Of a stretch of DNA of 64,000 nt, positions 34,633-47,142 are shown in pieces. A model generated the notes under the pieces. That model saw only the letters and a list, made by a program, of their open reading frames with translations, was not told the DNA's origin and ran no database searches. How positions within the stretch are numbered: position 1 is the first letter of the stretch; every line of letters starts with the position of its first letter. The DNA comes from Escallonia rubra (lineage: Eukaryota > Streptophyta > Magnoliopsida > Escalloniales > Escalloniaceae), in the NCBI GenBank assembly GCA_033065855.1, contig JAVXUO010003132.1, positions 1 through 64,000 on the forward strand, read 5' to 3'. A program made the translations under genes and the position numbers.

Positions 34633-35199
34633 ACTGACCTCCTACATATCATTTTGCAGTTTGGCTTTTGATTAGATTTGAGCCCCTAGTCATCAATGTT
34701 GCGTAACGTATCTAGAACACGTACCATAAAACAATAAAGTTTGATGTACCCATACAAAACTAAGGCAAAACATATGCATATAGTTCGATTATCATAACAA
34801 ACTGTGCACATGACTACAACCACTCATGCAACGCTCTGGGTCTTGACAGAGAGCCAACTTGACAGAGAGCCAATCTTACTAAAAACAACGTACATCCAAT
34901 ATTTCAGTTGTTACAACTGAAGCAATATGCATGCCAAAGTACGGAAGGTCGTGAATTTGCCAAAAAACACTCGATCATAGAACAGAAACAACAGATAAGA
35001 GTGGGGCTATACAGCGGCGCGAACGAACAAACATAGAAGAAACATGCCGATCACTCAAAAAATGTAAGAAGGGGTACCATTACACTGGCATGCACTAACG
35101 TCGAGCTTCGGAATGCCTCTACAGTGCCTCTACAGCGACATGCATGAAACGATCCTTGATTTTGTCGACACGGCGTCCGTTACAGCAGCGGGGACGGAG

Positions 35200-35570
35200 G
35201 AAGGACCACCACGTAGTGGTGGTTGGGGGCTGAGGGGTTGGGCAAAGGGGATGGATGACCGTGCTGGGGGGGTGGTGCTGTGTGCGAGGAGACAACTGAG
35301 CTTGGAGGAGGGAGACGGCCGTGCGTGGAGTCTCGGCTTGGGAGACAGTCGCGGTTGGGGGGAAATATGGGGGTCGGGGTGGCGTGGGGGTGACCGTAGA
35401 AGGGGGTGGGGTAACCTGTGGGGTTGGGGGGGGGAGATGGAGTGGGGTAGGGAGAATTGGAGGGAAGGGGATGAAGTGGTCGTCTGATTGGAGTCGTCTG
35501 ATTGGAGATGAAGAAAGGTTGGGCGGAGGGAACGAAGAAGTGGGTTTACTGTGGGGAGGGGCATTTTTGG
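35200..35570 (+). repeat. G-rich block with quadruplex motifs
   Basis: Dense runs of three or more G on the plus strand. A canonical four-run motif is at 35225-35250 (runs of 5, 4, 3 and 4 with loops of 2-4 nt), with more around 35356-35440. The opposite strand gives a 160-aa Pro/Ser-rich frame that looks like a composition artefact. Confidence 0.8.
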
Positions 35571-37587
35571 GAAGGGGAAATGTTGATTTTTTTTAGAAAC
35601 CCATTTTTCCACAACTCACCCCACTTTTCAAAAATTTTAGATATTGGCACCCTCTTTTCACAATTTTCACAAAAAAACACATTAACCCCAAATATTTAAT
35701 AAAAAATCCCATCTTTTCCCAATTTTCCCAATGTTTTTCTTAGCTTTTAGGCTCATTATCTCAATCTATAATAGCATCTACAATTTCGTATTTTTTCCCC
35801 TTATTGACACACTGTCATTGATCTCATTAATTGAGTGCTATCATTGATAATATTTAATTGTTACGTGGTTAATGGTTGCATTATCATTATACATATTTCG
35901 ACTTCTTAAGGCAGTGTTCACCGATATTTTTTTGTTTTCATATTTGTACTGATGGCAAAAATTTCCTTTTTGGTTGTTGGTTCATAATATTTGGTATATG
36001 CTTTGGACGAAATTCATCCAAACAAACTTCCTCTTGTTTGACAACCAACCCCCTCCTCCCTTCCTCCTCCTCCTCATCATCATCATCATCATTCTGAAAT
36101 CACTGCCACCGCGTTGCCACCAATCTCATCCAGCGCAAAGCCCGAAGTCCTCCGCTCCGAAGGCCCAGCACCACTGTAAGCCCCATCCTCGCCATTGCCC
36201 GTCTGATCACGACCCAACATGGGTGCTTCGCAGTAAATCACAACCTACAACAACCATCGTCGAACACTAATAACCACCCGAATAACCTTATTGTGTGCTT
36301 CTGTGTGTGTGTTTGTACGCGCGTGTTTGAGTTTGTGTATGTGTGTGTGAGGAGCGGGTTTAGTTCACTGGTAGGAGTAATCAGCTAGTGAGGGAGACAC
36401 TATCAATGACAACAAGCGACGAGTCCGCCACCAATTCCTCCTTGACCATTGAACAGTCTCCATGGGGGCGGTGGGCTTTGACAATGAGAATTTGGTAATT
36501 GTTGGTAACGAACGGTTGAGATTACTTAGGGAATGCCCATCTAAGATAATGGGCCACCTCGTGTAGGATGTCAGTAATAAAATGGCATTTTAATGACATT
36601 TTGGTAAACCAAAACGTGAACAGTGAGGGTATTTACAAAAACTAAAGGATAAAAGTAGAGAAAAGTGTAAACAAAAAACAATATGAAAAAAAAGGAAAAA
36701 AAAAGTAAGATTAGCTACTATTTGGAAAATTGTAAACTAACAAGATGTACTTTCATTTTCAATACAAAAACACACAATATGAAAACAAGTAAAAATAAGA
36801 AATAAATATTGGAAAGTATAAATAAACAACCCCTAATTCTTTTTTCTCCTAAAAGTTAGCAAGATTTTGATTTTTCTGAGTTTCACAAACATCGCGTCTG
36901 CCAAAGAACAAGTACATATATGAAAAGACAGTAACTCTCTTGGGCTGTGCATTGTGGGGTAAAAACTTTAAATTCCACTGCAATCCTACCATGTATGCAA
37001 TATATTTGACCACTGTTCTTCAACCACCTCCAATTACCAACTCACCATCCACCACTATTTATGCATCTGGCTCCACCATCAGTTTAACCGTTTATACTTA
37101 AAAAGCGATCACCAATAAGACCACTACCCGCTCTTAATTCTATCGCATAAAGAAAGCAATACATTTTCAACCAGGCCACTACCACTGTTGATGCATCTCA
37201 TCGAATTTGAGCTCATTGTCATTGCACACCATGAGTTAACTCCTCCCTTTTCGATGATGTAAATTCATTCAAACTTATCTACAGAAATAATTAATGATGA
37301 TTCAAGAAGCTGATAATGGAATCATGTATATGTGTAAATCTGATTTCAGTTTGTTCATCGAACAATTTACTTGTAGACAAGCGGTAAAATGGTGGATTCA
37401 TGATTGTGGCCACCGATGGTAATTTTAGTTGTAGATGTGGAGGTTGCTTGTATACGGGTGAATCATGTGTATAACTATATTTAAAGTAGGTGTTAATGTG
37501 TGGGAGTGAGGGGCAAGAGAAGTGTGTGAGGTGTATGTGTTTGGGGAAGGAGTGAACTGCTGGGTTGGTGAGGAAGAGGGGCTGCAC
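35571..37587. other. Non-coding; microsatellites only
   Basis: Contains a TCC/TCA triplet run at about 36050-36093 and a GT-rich stretch at 36300-36350. No gene recognised. Confidence 0.6.
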
Positions 37588-37632
37588 AAAAAGACAGACA
37601 GAGAGAGAGAGATAGAGAGAGGGAGGGAAAAG
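37588..37632. repeat. (GA)n-rich microsatellite
   Basis: GACAGACAGAGAGAGAGAGA-type run. Confidence 0.9.
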
Positions 37633-37764
37633 GCTGGGAGTTCAAACATTGAACTTAAAAATGTCGCTAAAAGATATCCTATCCCAGCAGTTTCTTTCCA
37701 AATTTTTAAGATATATATAGAAATTTATTTGGACAAAGTCAAAAAGAGTTACTCATATTGTTTT

Positions 37765-39632
37765 TGTAAGACCTACAACCTGGAATTTTTTAGATTTCTC
37801 TGACTTCAGCAACCATGCTAAATGATTTTATCCGAACAAAGGGTTTTGTTGCATTTTAAAATAGTAAATTAAGTTATTATATTCTAAAGCTTTTGCCATA
37901 ATCTTATATCGCTAACATAGTGTAATTTCTAAAGTTTTTAAAGTCGTTTTCAATTTTTTGCGTTGTTAGTCGGGTAGCACACAGTCGGATATCGCGTAGC
38001 GCTTTACTAGTACAATAGTTTACTAAACTATTTTTAAAAGCCAATTTTGAATAGATTTAGGCAAAGTACAAAACTAAAACTCCCTTATTTTTGCAAAAAC
38101 TTGAATGTTGAATTTTCTGGGAATTATATAGGCATGGGAAGGGTCTCAAATAATATTACTTTAAAAATAGGTTTTTGAATTATTTGGTATAGTAAACAAA
38201 ATTATTTTTAGCTAAAACTTTTACAGTGATCTCAACATACTGAGACGCTTGAGTGTCTGAAATTTTGAGGCATTCTAATTCTGTTTGATATATTTTTGAA
38301 ATAGGAACATTAGGGTTCTGAGCGAAAAATTCTTTGAAAGACCATTATAGTCCAAAAAACCCACCTATCTGTTTAAAAGATTCTTTTGGGTTATATCTAG
38401 GTGTGTAACGGTACGTTAGGTGTCGGGAGTAAATAGTAATTTTACAGAAGTTTAGGGGCGGTTTGATAATTTCAATCACTTGAGAGAAACTTAATGCTTA
38501 GGTATGCTCGAGTGACAATGAATGACATCTGTGTGGTTTGTTATTTAGGTTTCGATAGACAAGAGATATGACCGACTTTTGAACGAGCTCAAGAAGCAGT
38601 TATTGAGCAAGGTAAGTACCCTGCCATATTCCTCTTTATACCCTGTTTGAAAATTATACATATTATATACATGTTCTCAGTCAAATGAAAGTTTTGACGT
38701 ACTTTTACTGCACATGTGTTCGTGATAAATCGTTTAATGAAAATTGAAATAAAAAGCCATGAAATTGTTGTGTGAGTAAATGAACTATCTTCGGTACAAG
38801 TGGAATAAGATGATAATTTGACTGAGTTACTATGCTCCAATCCATGGGGGAATGTGGATTCGGGGTCCAGGTCAATGGGACCACACGTTAAAGCACAATA
38901 CTGTTGTATTGTGGTTCGCCCTTGCGTCCACTTTTGTTATCCCGGGTGGAGGAGGGATTTTGGGTCCTAGTCAGTGGAACCATTCGCTGACTACAGTATA
39001 CAAGGTTCTGAATAACTGTGACAGTTCTTGATGAATCTTTTGGTTGATTATATTCTATTTTTGAGACTTTTTTGCTGCAAGTACATATATGAATGCAAAT
39101 ATGTTGATTAAAATTTTAGTTCGGTGACATTGAATTCCTGATTTTAAAAGGAAAACTATGGCATGTTTGAAATCCTCAAACCTATTTTAGGGATATGACA
39201 TGTGTATTTACTGGGCTCCAGCTCACCCCTTTTTATAAATGCCTTCAGGTGATCACCTGGATGAACCTGAGTACTATGAAGGTAATGAGAATGAAGTCGC
39301 AGTAGATGCTCATTAGGAAGTTGATTTAGGTACCTTGAGAACTCGTAGTACTGGTAGTTTATTTTTTTAGAATTGTTTATAGCTTAAATCTCCATGAGAT
39401 TTCTTTGAAATAATTTATATCAGTCATCATGGAGGAATTCAGTATAGACAATAATTTTAGAAAGATCTGTAAGTACCTCTTTAGAAGTCATATTATGGTG
39501 TTAATTAATGCATGACTCTAGATTTGTGTACATGTTGAGGTAGGCCTGGCAGAGCCCTGGTGGAGGTTTAGTGGCCCTGCGCCCAGTCACGGGCCTAACT
39601 CATAGGCTCACCTATGGGTTCGGGTCGTGACA
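37765..39632. mobile_element. LTR remnant X (probable Ty3/gypsy LTR)
   Basis: Starts TGTAAGACCTACAACCTGGA and ends GGTTCGGGTCGTGACA. Near 39209 it has TTACTGGGCTCCAGCTCACCCC, like the corresponding position of solo LTR A (TTACTGGGCTATTCGAGCTC). No target duplication matches (GTTTT on the left, AAGAT on the right). The right edge abuts another truncated LTR. The boundaries are therefore an inference. Confidence 0.55.
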
Positions 39633-40467
39633 AAGATACTCTCTTTAATGACGTAAAATCATGAAGATGAAGAGAGAAAAGTTTAATCTATGAGCCTTGA
39701 TGTGTCTCTAAGGAATGGAGGCTTAGAATATGGTTTTCATTGTGTATGTGTATGATGAAGCCCTAAATCATTTTTATAGAGTGAATATCATATATAGCCG
39801 TTTTGAGAAGATTTAGCATGATTTTGGGCAAAACTCGCCGTTGTTTTTTACCCAACGGTCAATAAAGTTGAGTACATTGGGAATGTAGTCGACTATATTC
39901 CCTTATTGCCCATTTCTCAAATGTCTCACGAAACCCCCTTTCTTAATTTGGGGAATAACTTTCTCTAGAAAACTTGGATTGAGATGTCGTTTTTTGTGTT
40001 AGAAAGCTAATGAAATTTTTTGTCAAGATATGAAAAGATTAGCACCAAAAATATTTTTTAGAAAATCTGAGTAAGCTCCAAAATTTACTCATTTTTAAGA
40101 AACACACTTGTGTGAAAGGTTGAACTCACATGTAATGCACAAGGTGCCCTAGGGTCATTTTAGACCATAGTCATCAATCTAAGCATTAAACCATGACTAT
40201 TTACATAATAGTAAAGATGAATCACAAATGATAATAACTTAGCATATGCATTGACATTGGACTCGATGAAACTTTCATAGCATGTTGACTATGACTTAAA
40301 GCTTTTTTAACTTTAATCTACATATCGAACTTCTCAAATGTGTTTTCATAAGTGTGTATACATATAGCTATTAAGAATTCACTCAAATCATACATTAGAA
40401 CATAATCAATGTGTAGTTATCATCAAAACAAGATGTAAGCTTAGGTTATCCAGCCATAAGGCTAACA
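39633..40467. mobile_element. 5'-truncated LTR of family Y
   Basis: Matches 49689-50611 (the solo LTR inside the Copia element) with the same ending GGCTAACA. The first roughly 535 bp of the family are missing. The sequence is diverged, and the GTCGAC box is kept once (near 39890). Confidence 0.8.
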
Positions 40468-40739
40468 TGTATTATTATATTAGGGTTTTTGATATAATTT
40501 GTTTGAGGAGATCAAGACTTGGAGTTGATTCGTGCAATTGAGGTAAGGGTTTTCTCACGCATTTACCCCATCTAAATTCGGATTATTGAAACGGTCGTCA
40601 ATTAATTTATTGTTTAAAAGGATCCACTGATTTTATAGAACCCTAATTACATTCTTGATCGTTACGATAAATAGTTCTTTGTACTTTCGATTATTGACTT
40701 TGATTCGTCGTGATCATTTTGTTGTGAATCTTTGTAGTA

Positions 40740-41455
40740 ACTTCAAGAGTTTGTAACTTTTTTGTTCCGTGTCCAATTTAGTGTTATACTTTTTGAAAAC
40801 CTCAAACAGTGTACTACAACTTTGTAGTTTTAGGTTTTTAAAATTCTAAGTAATCAATATGGAACAATAGACCTGAATATTTTTATGCTTAGGTTTCTAG
40901 TAATTCATGTCAGCCAACTTCGATTTGCTATATCTTCTTTATTTCTCATTGGTTTTTTATGATCTTAGATATTCTAAAATCCTTGAAGAGTATTCTTCAA
41001 CTCGTGGTAAGGTTTTATCATAATATTTTAGGTTCTTGGTCGAAATTGAGTTTGAAAGTTATTCATTAGTGCAGACTTTTCTGTTTTTGACACTGTATAT
41101 CAGCCCACTTCAATTTTATCTATATCCTTTATTTCTCATTGGTTTTTGATGATTCTAAACATTCTGGACTCCTTAGAGAGTTCTCTTTAACTTTGTAATT
41201 TAAAGTTTTAGCAGAATTCTTTTAGTTTTTGGTCAAAATTGAGTTTGAAAATTATTGGTTATTTCAGAAGTTGCTATTTCGACACTGCAAATGAACCCAC
41301 TTTGACTTGCTCTCTGTTATTCGTTTCTTGTAAGTCTTTGATGGTCTTAGACATTATGAAATTGCAACATGTCCTCCTTAACTTTTATGTTTTGATTTTT
41401 CTTAGAATCTGTACATCTATTTGGTGAAGTTGCCTTTGAGTTAAATTGTTCTCTT
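40740..41455. repeat. About 190-bp diverged tandem repeats
   Basis: Three units start near 40905, 41098 and 41288. Each has CCCACTTCAATTT-like, TTTCTCATTGGTTTTTGATG-like and AACATTCTGGACTCCTTAGAG-like blocks in the same order. They lie directly before the mobile-domain-like reading frame. Confidence 0.7.
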
Positions 41456-42569
41456 TATAATCACGTGAATGAGAATGCGTTTGTCGACTTCAATTTCTTC
41501 GTGCTTATTAGACTTATTAGATATGTGTTTCTATAATCTGGTGAGCCATGTTAGGGTGTACATGACTTATCTATTTTTTACTTACCCACATGGATTAGAA
41601 CGTGGGCTAGCTCAGTGGGATAAGCTAGAGATCATGATCTTAATGTTCCTGTTATCCAAGACGGGTACCTTCTTGTCTCTCATGAGCTTGTTGGGAGTTA
41701 GTGTGAAGCGGGCTAGGTCTTTCATTCGAGGTGAGCACATCATACTTTCTCCTGCAATTGAATATTTTTTTGCCAAACTAGACAATCATGCTAAGAAATA
41801 CGCGAGTGGCCGGGTGGCTACTCTGACGTTATGTCTGGTTGCCAAGTATCTTAATATTGTGGGCCTAGGGGTTGCTGATGCGAGGTTAGCTGAGTTGATA
41901 CCTCAGATATCTTTTTAAAAGAGAATCTTAATTCTGGTAGTGGTTGTGAAAACCACTAATACTATTATCTAGGTGCATAGAGATCCGAGTTACAGTGTTT
42001 GGAGGTAGCCCATTGCTTTTGTACATGTGACTCTTGGATATGCGATTGATAGCAGCTGAGTTGAGATATTACCCTCACTCATTTCGTTCCAGGCCTTTGC
42101 TCTTTAAGGGCCATTCGGGCATTGATGCTTGGACCCGATTTTTCTATATCAAAAAATCTAAGAATAAACGTTGTTATTGCAATTGGTGGAGGACCCATGG
42201 ATCCATACTGTGGACTACCGGGTATCATTTAATTTGTCTTATGGGACTTCATTATTCATTGTTTTATTTTGCTTGTCGGATTTTGAGACAGTCGGGTTAT
42301 GAGCATATTGTTCTAGCATCTTACACTAGTTTCTTCACGGTTGGAGAACTCATTCCTTTTTTTATTAAGACTATTCCTCAAGGTTGTGATACCCCTCCAT
42401 ATCGGTGTTGTTCCATAAAGGTTGGACTATTTGTCACTGATATAGACTTGGTCACTCTGTTGGTATCAAATTCTCATATTCGTTGGCTCTGGCCTCGCAT
42501 TTGCGAGAAGGTGTTGGCTACCGAGAACAGAGAGAGGGCTGAATTAAATTGGAATTTTTTGAGTGGCAA

Positions 42570-45550
42570 TGTAACATCCCGGAATTTTCCGGAACGTTAG
42601 ACACTCAATCTATCAATTCACTAAGACAATGATAACCTCATAACCAATGGACAGTCATCATCGGGATACTATCACAAGTGGTCAGAGCAGCTAAACCATC
42701 AATTTATATCATATTCTCAGGAGACTGTCACAAATGAAATATCAATTCTAAGTCTGAAAACTTCAAATAACCATATTCACCCACGCAGGGGTTCTAAAGA
42801 CTAAGACTGAAACTTAAATTCTCTTTCCTGCGCTCGGATCTATTCCACACCCAATGCAATCTATTGTTCGATATTACCTGCGGAAATGAAGTCAAAGGGG
42901 AGTGAGCTTTTGAGAGCTCAGTAAGGTCGCTCAAATGAATAAACTACGAAACAATTACAGATGAAATTCATCAGGATTTTCAAAAAGAAGAATCATAACA
43001 AGTTCGATCAGACATCAATACGATTTTTTCAGATACGATGCAAACGATCACGAATACAATAACATGAGCAATTGCAAAGCCACACAGGCAGTGCAGGGTA
43101 ATCACTTAGCAAAGCCACAAAGGCGATGCCCATTAACACTTTCCACCGGCTAGTCCATTTAGGCACTAGCCCACACCAATACACCGGCTAGTCCGTCAAG
43201 GCACTAGCCCACACCAATACACCGACTAGTCCATCAAGGTACTAGCCCACACCAATATCCTCCAATATACGCCAACTCCCGCCAAACACACCAATGCACA
43301 ATCTCATGTCAATATGCAGATTGAAAACAATTCGATCATACAATGATTTAATCGATGCACAACGAGAAATAAACACAGAGCATCGAATATGATTTCCAAT
43401 AAACGCTTAAGGCTCAAGAAAGGGTATTAAAGGCAAATAACGCATTTTCATAACAAATATAACAGAGTCCAAAGAGAATTCGATAGCAACTTCAAAAAAA
43501 TATACGATAACAAATCGATGAATTGGGGTTCGGATAGAAATCCCTTACCTCGGTCCAAGTTATGCACTGCTAAACAACTTTGATCCAAAAGTCGTTGGAT
43601 TAACCTAAATTGGCAAATGCATTTATTAGAAAAATAATCTACACTACTATACTATAAACCCTATTATCAACTACCCTAACGGCGCTCACTTCTAACCCCA
43701 GAATGACGCAACTCAAAACGGTTCCCGCACACGGCCAACCTAGCCGAAAACACTGTATGCTCTCTAACGCGTAATGATATCCCGAGATTCGTAATAAATT
43801 ACAATAAAACACTTTCGTAGCTTAAAACATTGCAGAGAGTCAAAATATGAATTTTTTAATTAAAAATAATTTCTTTAAATACACTAAAAACTCATAAATT
43901 GCCAAAATTTCTCTTAGCTGAAAATCAAGTCCCATAATTTTTGTAACAGCTTTAACATATGTATAAAGATCATAGAAACTTAAATCAGAAATTAAAAAGT
44001 ATTAAAACTATTTTTCAAATATTCGTTTTGCTAAAAATGATGCGACACGGAAACCATAGCAAATCAACCCCAAAAATCATAAAACTTTTACTGAGTCTTT
44101 CTTATAGTATAAAAACATTACCCTAATTTTTCCCAGAACATTTTCCGGGTTTAAGGTCCCCAAAAGAATTTTTACAATTTCAAGTTTACAGAAAATATTA
44201 AAAATACATACGATTTCAGAAAATTATGAAATTTTTACAGAAATTGTAATATTGTACTGAGAATCATCCTGTAAATTTTCAGAATTTTTGGACAATCGTA
44301 CAATACCAACAGCCATGCGGTACAACTGTGCAAGCACAGTATACCACTCTACTGCACAGACCCAGCACTGTTCATTCATCTCCTTCTTCCCTCTCTCTGC
44401 CAGAAAAGCCAATATTTGCCTTCACACGGACCCTCTTCAAGGCAGCCCCTTTTCTCCTTTTTCACTCACTAGCTCTACCATCAAAACATTGCCATAACTC
44501 ACAACACCCAATCATATACAAAACTCATAACCTATTTGAAACCATACCCACTGCATTCACTTCACATCTGTTGAGCAGCCTTGCTTTCCCCTTCAATCTC
44601 ACGGCCAACGCCAAGCCCATACACACGGATGGAACGAGATATTTGCAGGCACCAGTTTGCGTGCTAGAGCTTCAAACTTTAAGCCTTCAGCTTATATGCT
44701 ACAGTAGTTCAAACTAGTAAACTTCAATTCTCATGTACCATGCCAGTGGTGCCCATGACAGTTCCAAACATTTCACTGCCTTCGTCTAACCAAATATGTC
44801 CCTTTCCATGGCTGTAACCAAATCTCACAGTTCCCTCGAACCCACACACATAAGCACACTACGCAGCCACCATGGCTGCCCTCACTTCACGCACACTCAC
44901 AAACTCTCTCGGCAGATCCCAAAACACACACATAATTCAAACGTACAACCCACATGATCTCACGGTTCTCTCATGCATCACTGAGTCACTCCTGAAAACC
45001 CACGGCAAACTTATTCTCATGGCCATACACCCAGATCCCTTCCCCCACAACAATTCACGGAGTAAACTAAAGGGAAAATAAGGGTTAAAAACTTACCAGA
45101 AAAACATAGCCGGAAAACTCTTCCTTCGATCCCTTCTCTTCTCTCCCTGCCGTGCTCTTCTCTGAGAATCTCCAACCAGAGAACAAGATGTGGGGGAAAC
45201 CGCCGCCGTAAAGTATGTGAGAATATATATAAAACCCTAAAAGACAAACTACCAAAACCCCCCTTCAAGTTTCGTTAATATTCCAAATATACCCAAAATT
45301 TTCTGTTACTACTGAAAGGACTAAAATAACTATTTACAATAATTTAACGTACTAAAAAGATTTAACACTGTGTTCCATAATCCCGCTTAACTATTTGTCG
45401 CTAAAAGTTTACCCATAAAATTTTGGTCACGCTAGTCACTAAACATTTAATTTGCTGCTAAAAGTTGTTAGAAAATTTATCGGCGCTAAGAATAATATAT
45501 TTTCACCGCTAAAATTTTTAAATAAATCGGAAAAATATCGGGGTGTTACA
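42570..45550. mobile_element. Solo LTR, 2.98 kb
   Basis: Starts TGTAACATCCCGGAA and ends CGGGGTGTTACA (7-bp inverted ends TGTAACA/TGTTACA). It is flanked by GGCAA at 42565-42569 and 45551-45555. No retroelement genes are inside. The frames around 44288-44717 and 44872-45081 are not recognised. Confidence 0.92.
43144..43257. repeat. 38-bp tandem repeat inside the solo LTR
   Basis: Three units start CACCGGCTAGTCC or CACCGACTAGTCC and contain GGCACTAGCCCACACC. Confidence 0.95.
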
Positions 45551-45775
45551 GGCAATAAGATCAAATTTCTAAAAAGAGCCGAGGAGGATGCTTGAATCAG
45601 GTTTAGGGCCTAACCCCCAGGACTCTCGTAAATCATCACAGAGTAAAGTTCGGGGTTTTCATCAACCTCAGATAGAAGAGGAGACCTGAGTCACATGGAT
45701 CTAGGATCTTGGATTGGCTCTTAATTATTTGAGGAAAAGTTCGATGTCCACGGGAATGAGATACATGTAGGTCCC

Positions 45776-47126
45776 TAAACACACCTAGAGAGGGGGGTGA
45801 ATAGGTGTTTACAGCTTTGAACATAAATTTAAAACTTAACTTACAATGTAGTAATAGAAACTGTAAATATAAATCGACACAAGGATTTATACTGGTTTGG
45901 CCCCACCAGCGTACGCCCAGTCCCCGAACACTCCACATAAGGGAGACCTACTCGAGCCTTTCACTAAACAGCTAACTTCAGGTGCTAGCTCAAACCGCAG
46001 TACAGATCTGAAACCCTTCAAGGTTTCCAATGATTACAAGTGAAAAGAAGATTTACAATTGAAATACAGTACACACTAATTTATGAGTAAATATTACAAT
46101 GAGTACAACAAAGCTAAGCTTTCTTAGGTGGGAAGGTCTGAAACCTTTCACGAACAGAACCAAGAAGCTTGCTATTCAATATCTCAAATACGAACTCGCT
46201 CAAGGAAAAGTATATGAAAGTAGGAAGAAGATAAGAGAGTCTTTTTGGGAAGTGTAAGAGAGATTTTTCACATACTGGAAAAGTTAGTAATAAATGCTCT
46301 AAGAGTCCATTTTTATACTAGAAGAGAATATGACCGTCGAAGATAAAGGGATGACACAAAGATTTATTTGAATGAAAGAATAAAATCATTCGAATGAAAT
46401 AGTTACAAAACATCTCTGAAGAATTCGGTCGAATGAATCCTAGATTCATTCGAATCAAATGATAGGACTGCGATAGTTTAGAGCTACTGAAGAATTGAGT
46501 CGAAAGGAAACTCCTTTTCATTCGAATGAAAACTTTTACTTCGACTAAAAATGTTTGCTTCGAATGGAAAGTTATCCTTCGACTGGAGATGTTTTGCTTC
46601 GAATGGAAATTTTTTACTTCGAATGGAAACTTTTGCTTCGAATGAAAAGTTTTTCTTCGACTGGAAATGTTTTACTTCGAATGGGAATGTTTTGCTTCGA
46701 ATTAAAACTTTTGGTTCGAATGAAAATTTATGCTTCGACTTAGAATGTTTGCTTCGAATGAAAACGATTTTAAAACTAGATTAGAAGAGACTGAAGGATC
46801 CATTCGAATGAAAGACATTTTTCTTCGAATGAAAAGCCTTCCAAGATGAATACTTCTTGGTTTGTTCTTTTCTTGTTTTCTGGGAGATCTTTAAGAAAGA
46901 CTTAGCTTAACGATTAATTACAAACAAAGAGATAATTAAGTCCAAGTCCAGATCCAGGTCCACGTCCAAGTCCACATCCAAATCCAATCTTTGACCATGG
47001 AATATTCCACGTTCTGTTTGATTATGATTGGTCCTGAAATTATTCTTAATAGCATTGTTAGATTAATGTTAAAAGCAATAATCTTGAAATCATCAAAACA
47101 ATGAATGTAGACTTTTAAAGTCAACA
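45776..47126 (-). repeat. 3' LTR of the Copia element
   Basis: Plus-strand ends are TGTAGGTCCC and AAAGTCAACA. It holds a tandem array of about 20-bp units with TTCGAATG (46380-46840). Confidence 0.93.
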
Positions 47127-47142
47127 ATCTCCCCATTTTTTA
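47127..47142 (-). promoter_or_regulatory. Polypurine tract of the Copia element
   Basis: The minus strand reads AAAAAATGGGGAGAT immediately before the 3' LTR. Confidence 0.8.

Larger units (their letters stand above)
41469..45595 (+). pseudogene. Plant-mobile-domain-like protein, interrupted by a solo LTR
   Basis: Frames 41469-41918 and 42034-42600 give one protein with a lesion between them. Motifs include RSFIRGEHIILSPAIEYFF, DNHAKKYASGRVATLTLC, LLFKGHSGIDAWTRFF, CYCNWWRTHG and RILRQSGYEH. The last resembles the RQFG block of plant mobile domains (aminotransferase-like/MAIN-like proteins); the family name is a moderate-confidence call from memory. The solo LTR at 42570-45550 splits the AAT codon after LSG. 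Beyond it, the same frame resumes at 45556 and stops at 45593-45595, 12 codons later. The frameshift around 41920-42030 and the insertion make it a pseudogene. Similar frames often travel in plant transposons. Confidence 0.6.

Noticed and set aside
35130..35612. 160-aa Pro/Ser/His-rich frame
   Set aside because: Complement of the G-rich block; low complexity and no family resemblance.
46380..46840. TTCGAATG repeats considered as heat-shock elements
   Set aside because: The GAA/TTC units are not spaced at 5-bp alternating intervals as that element requires.
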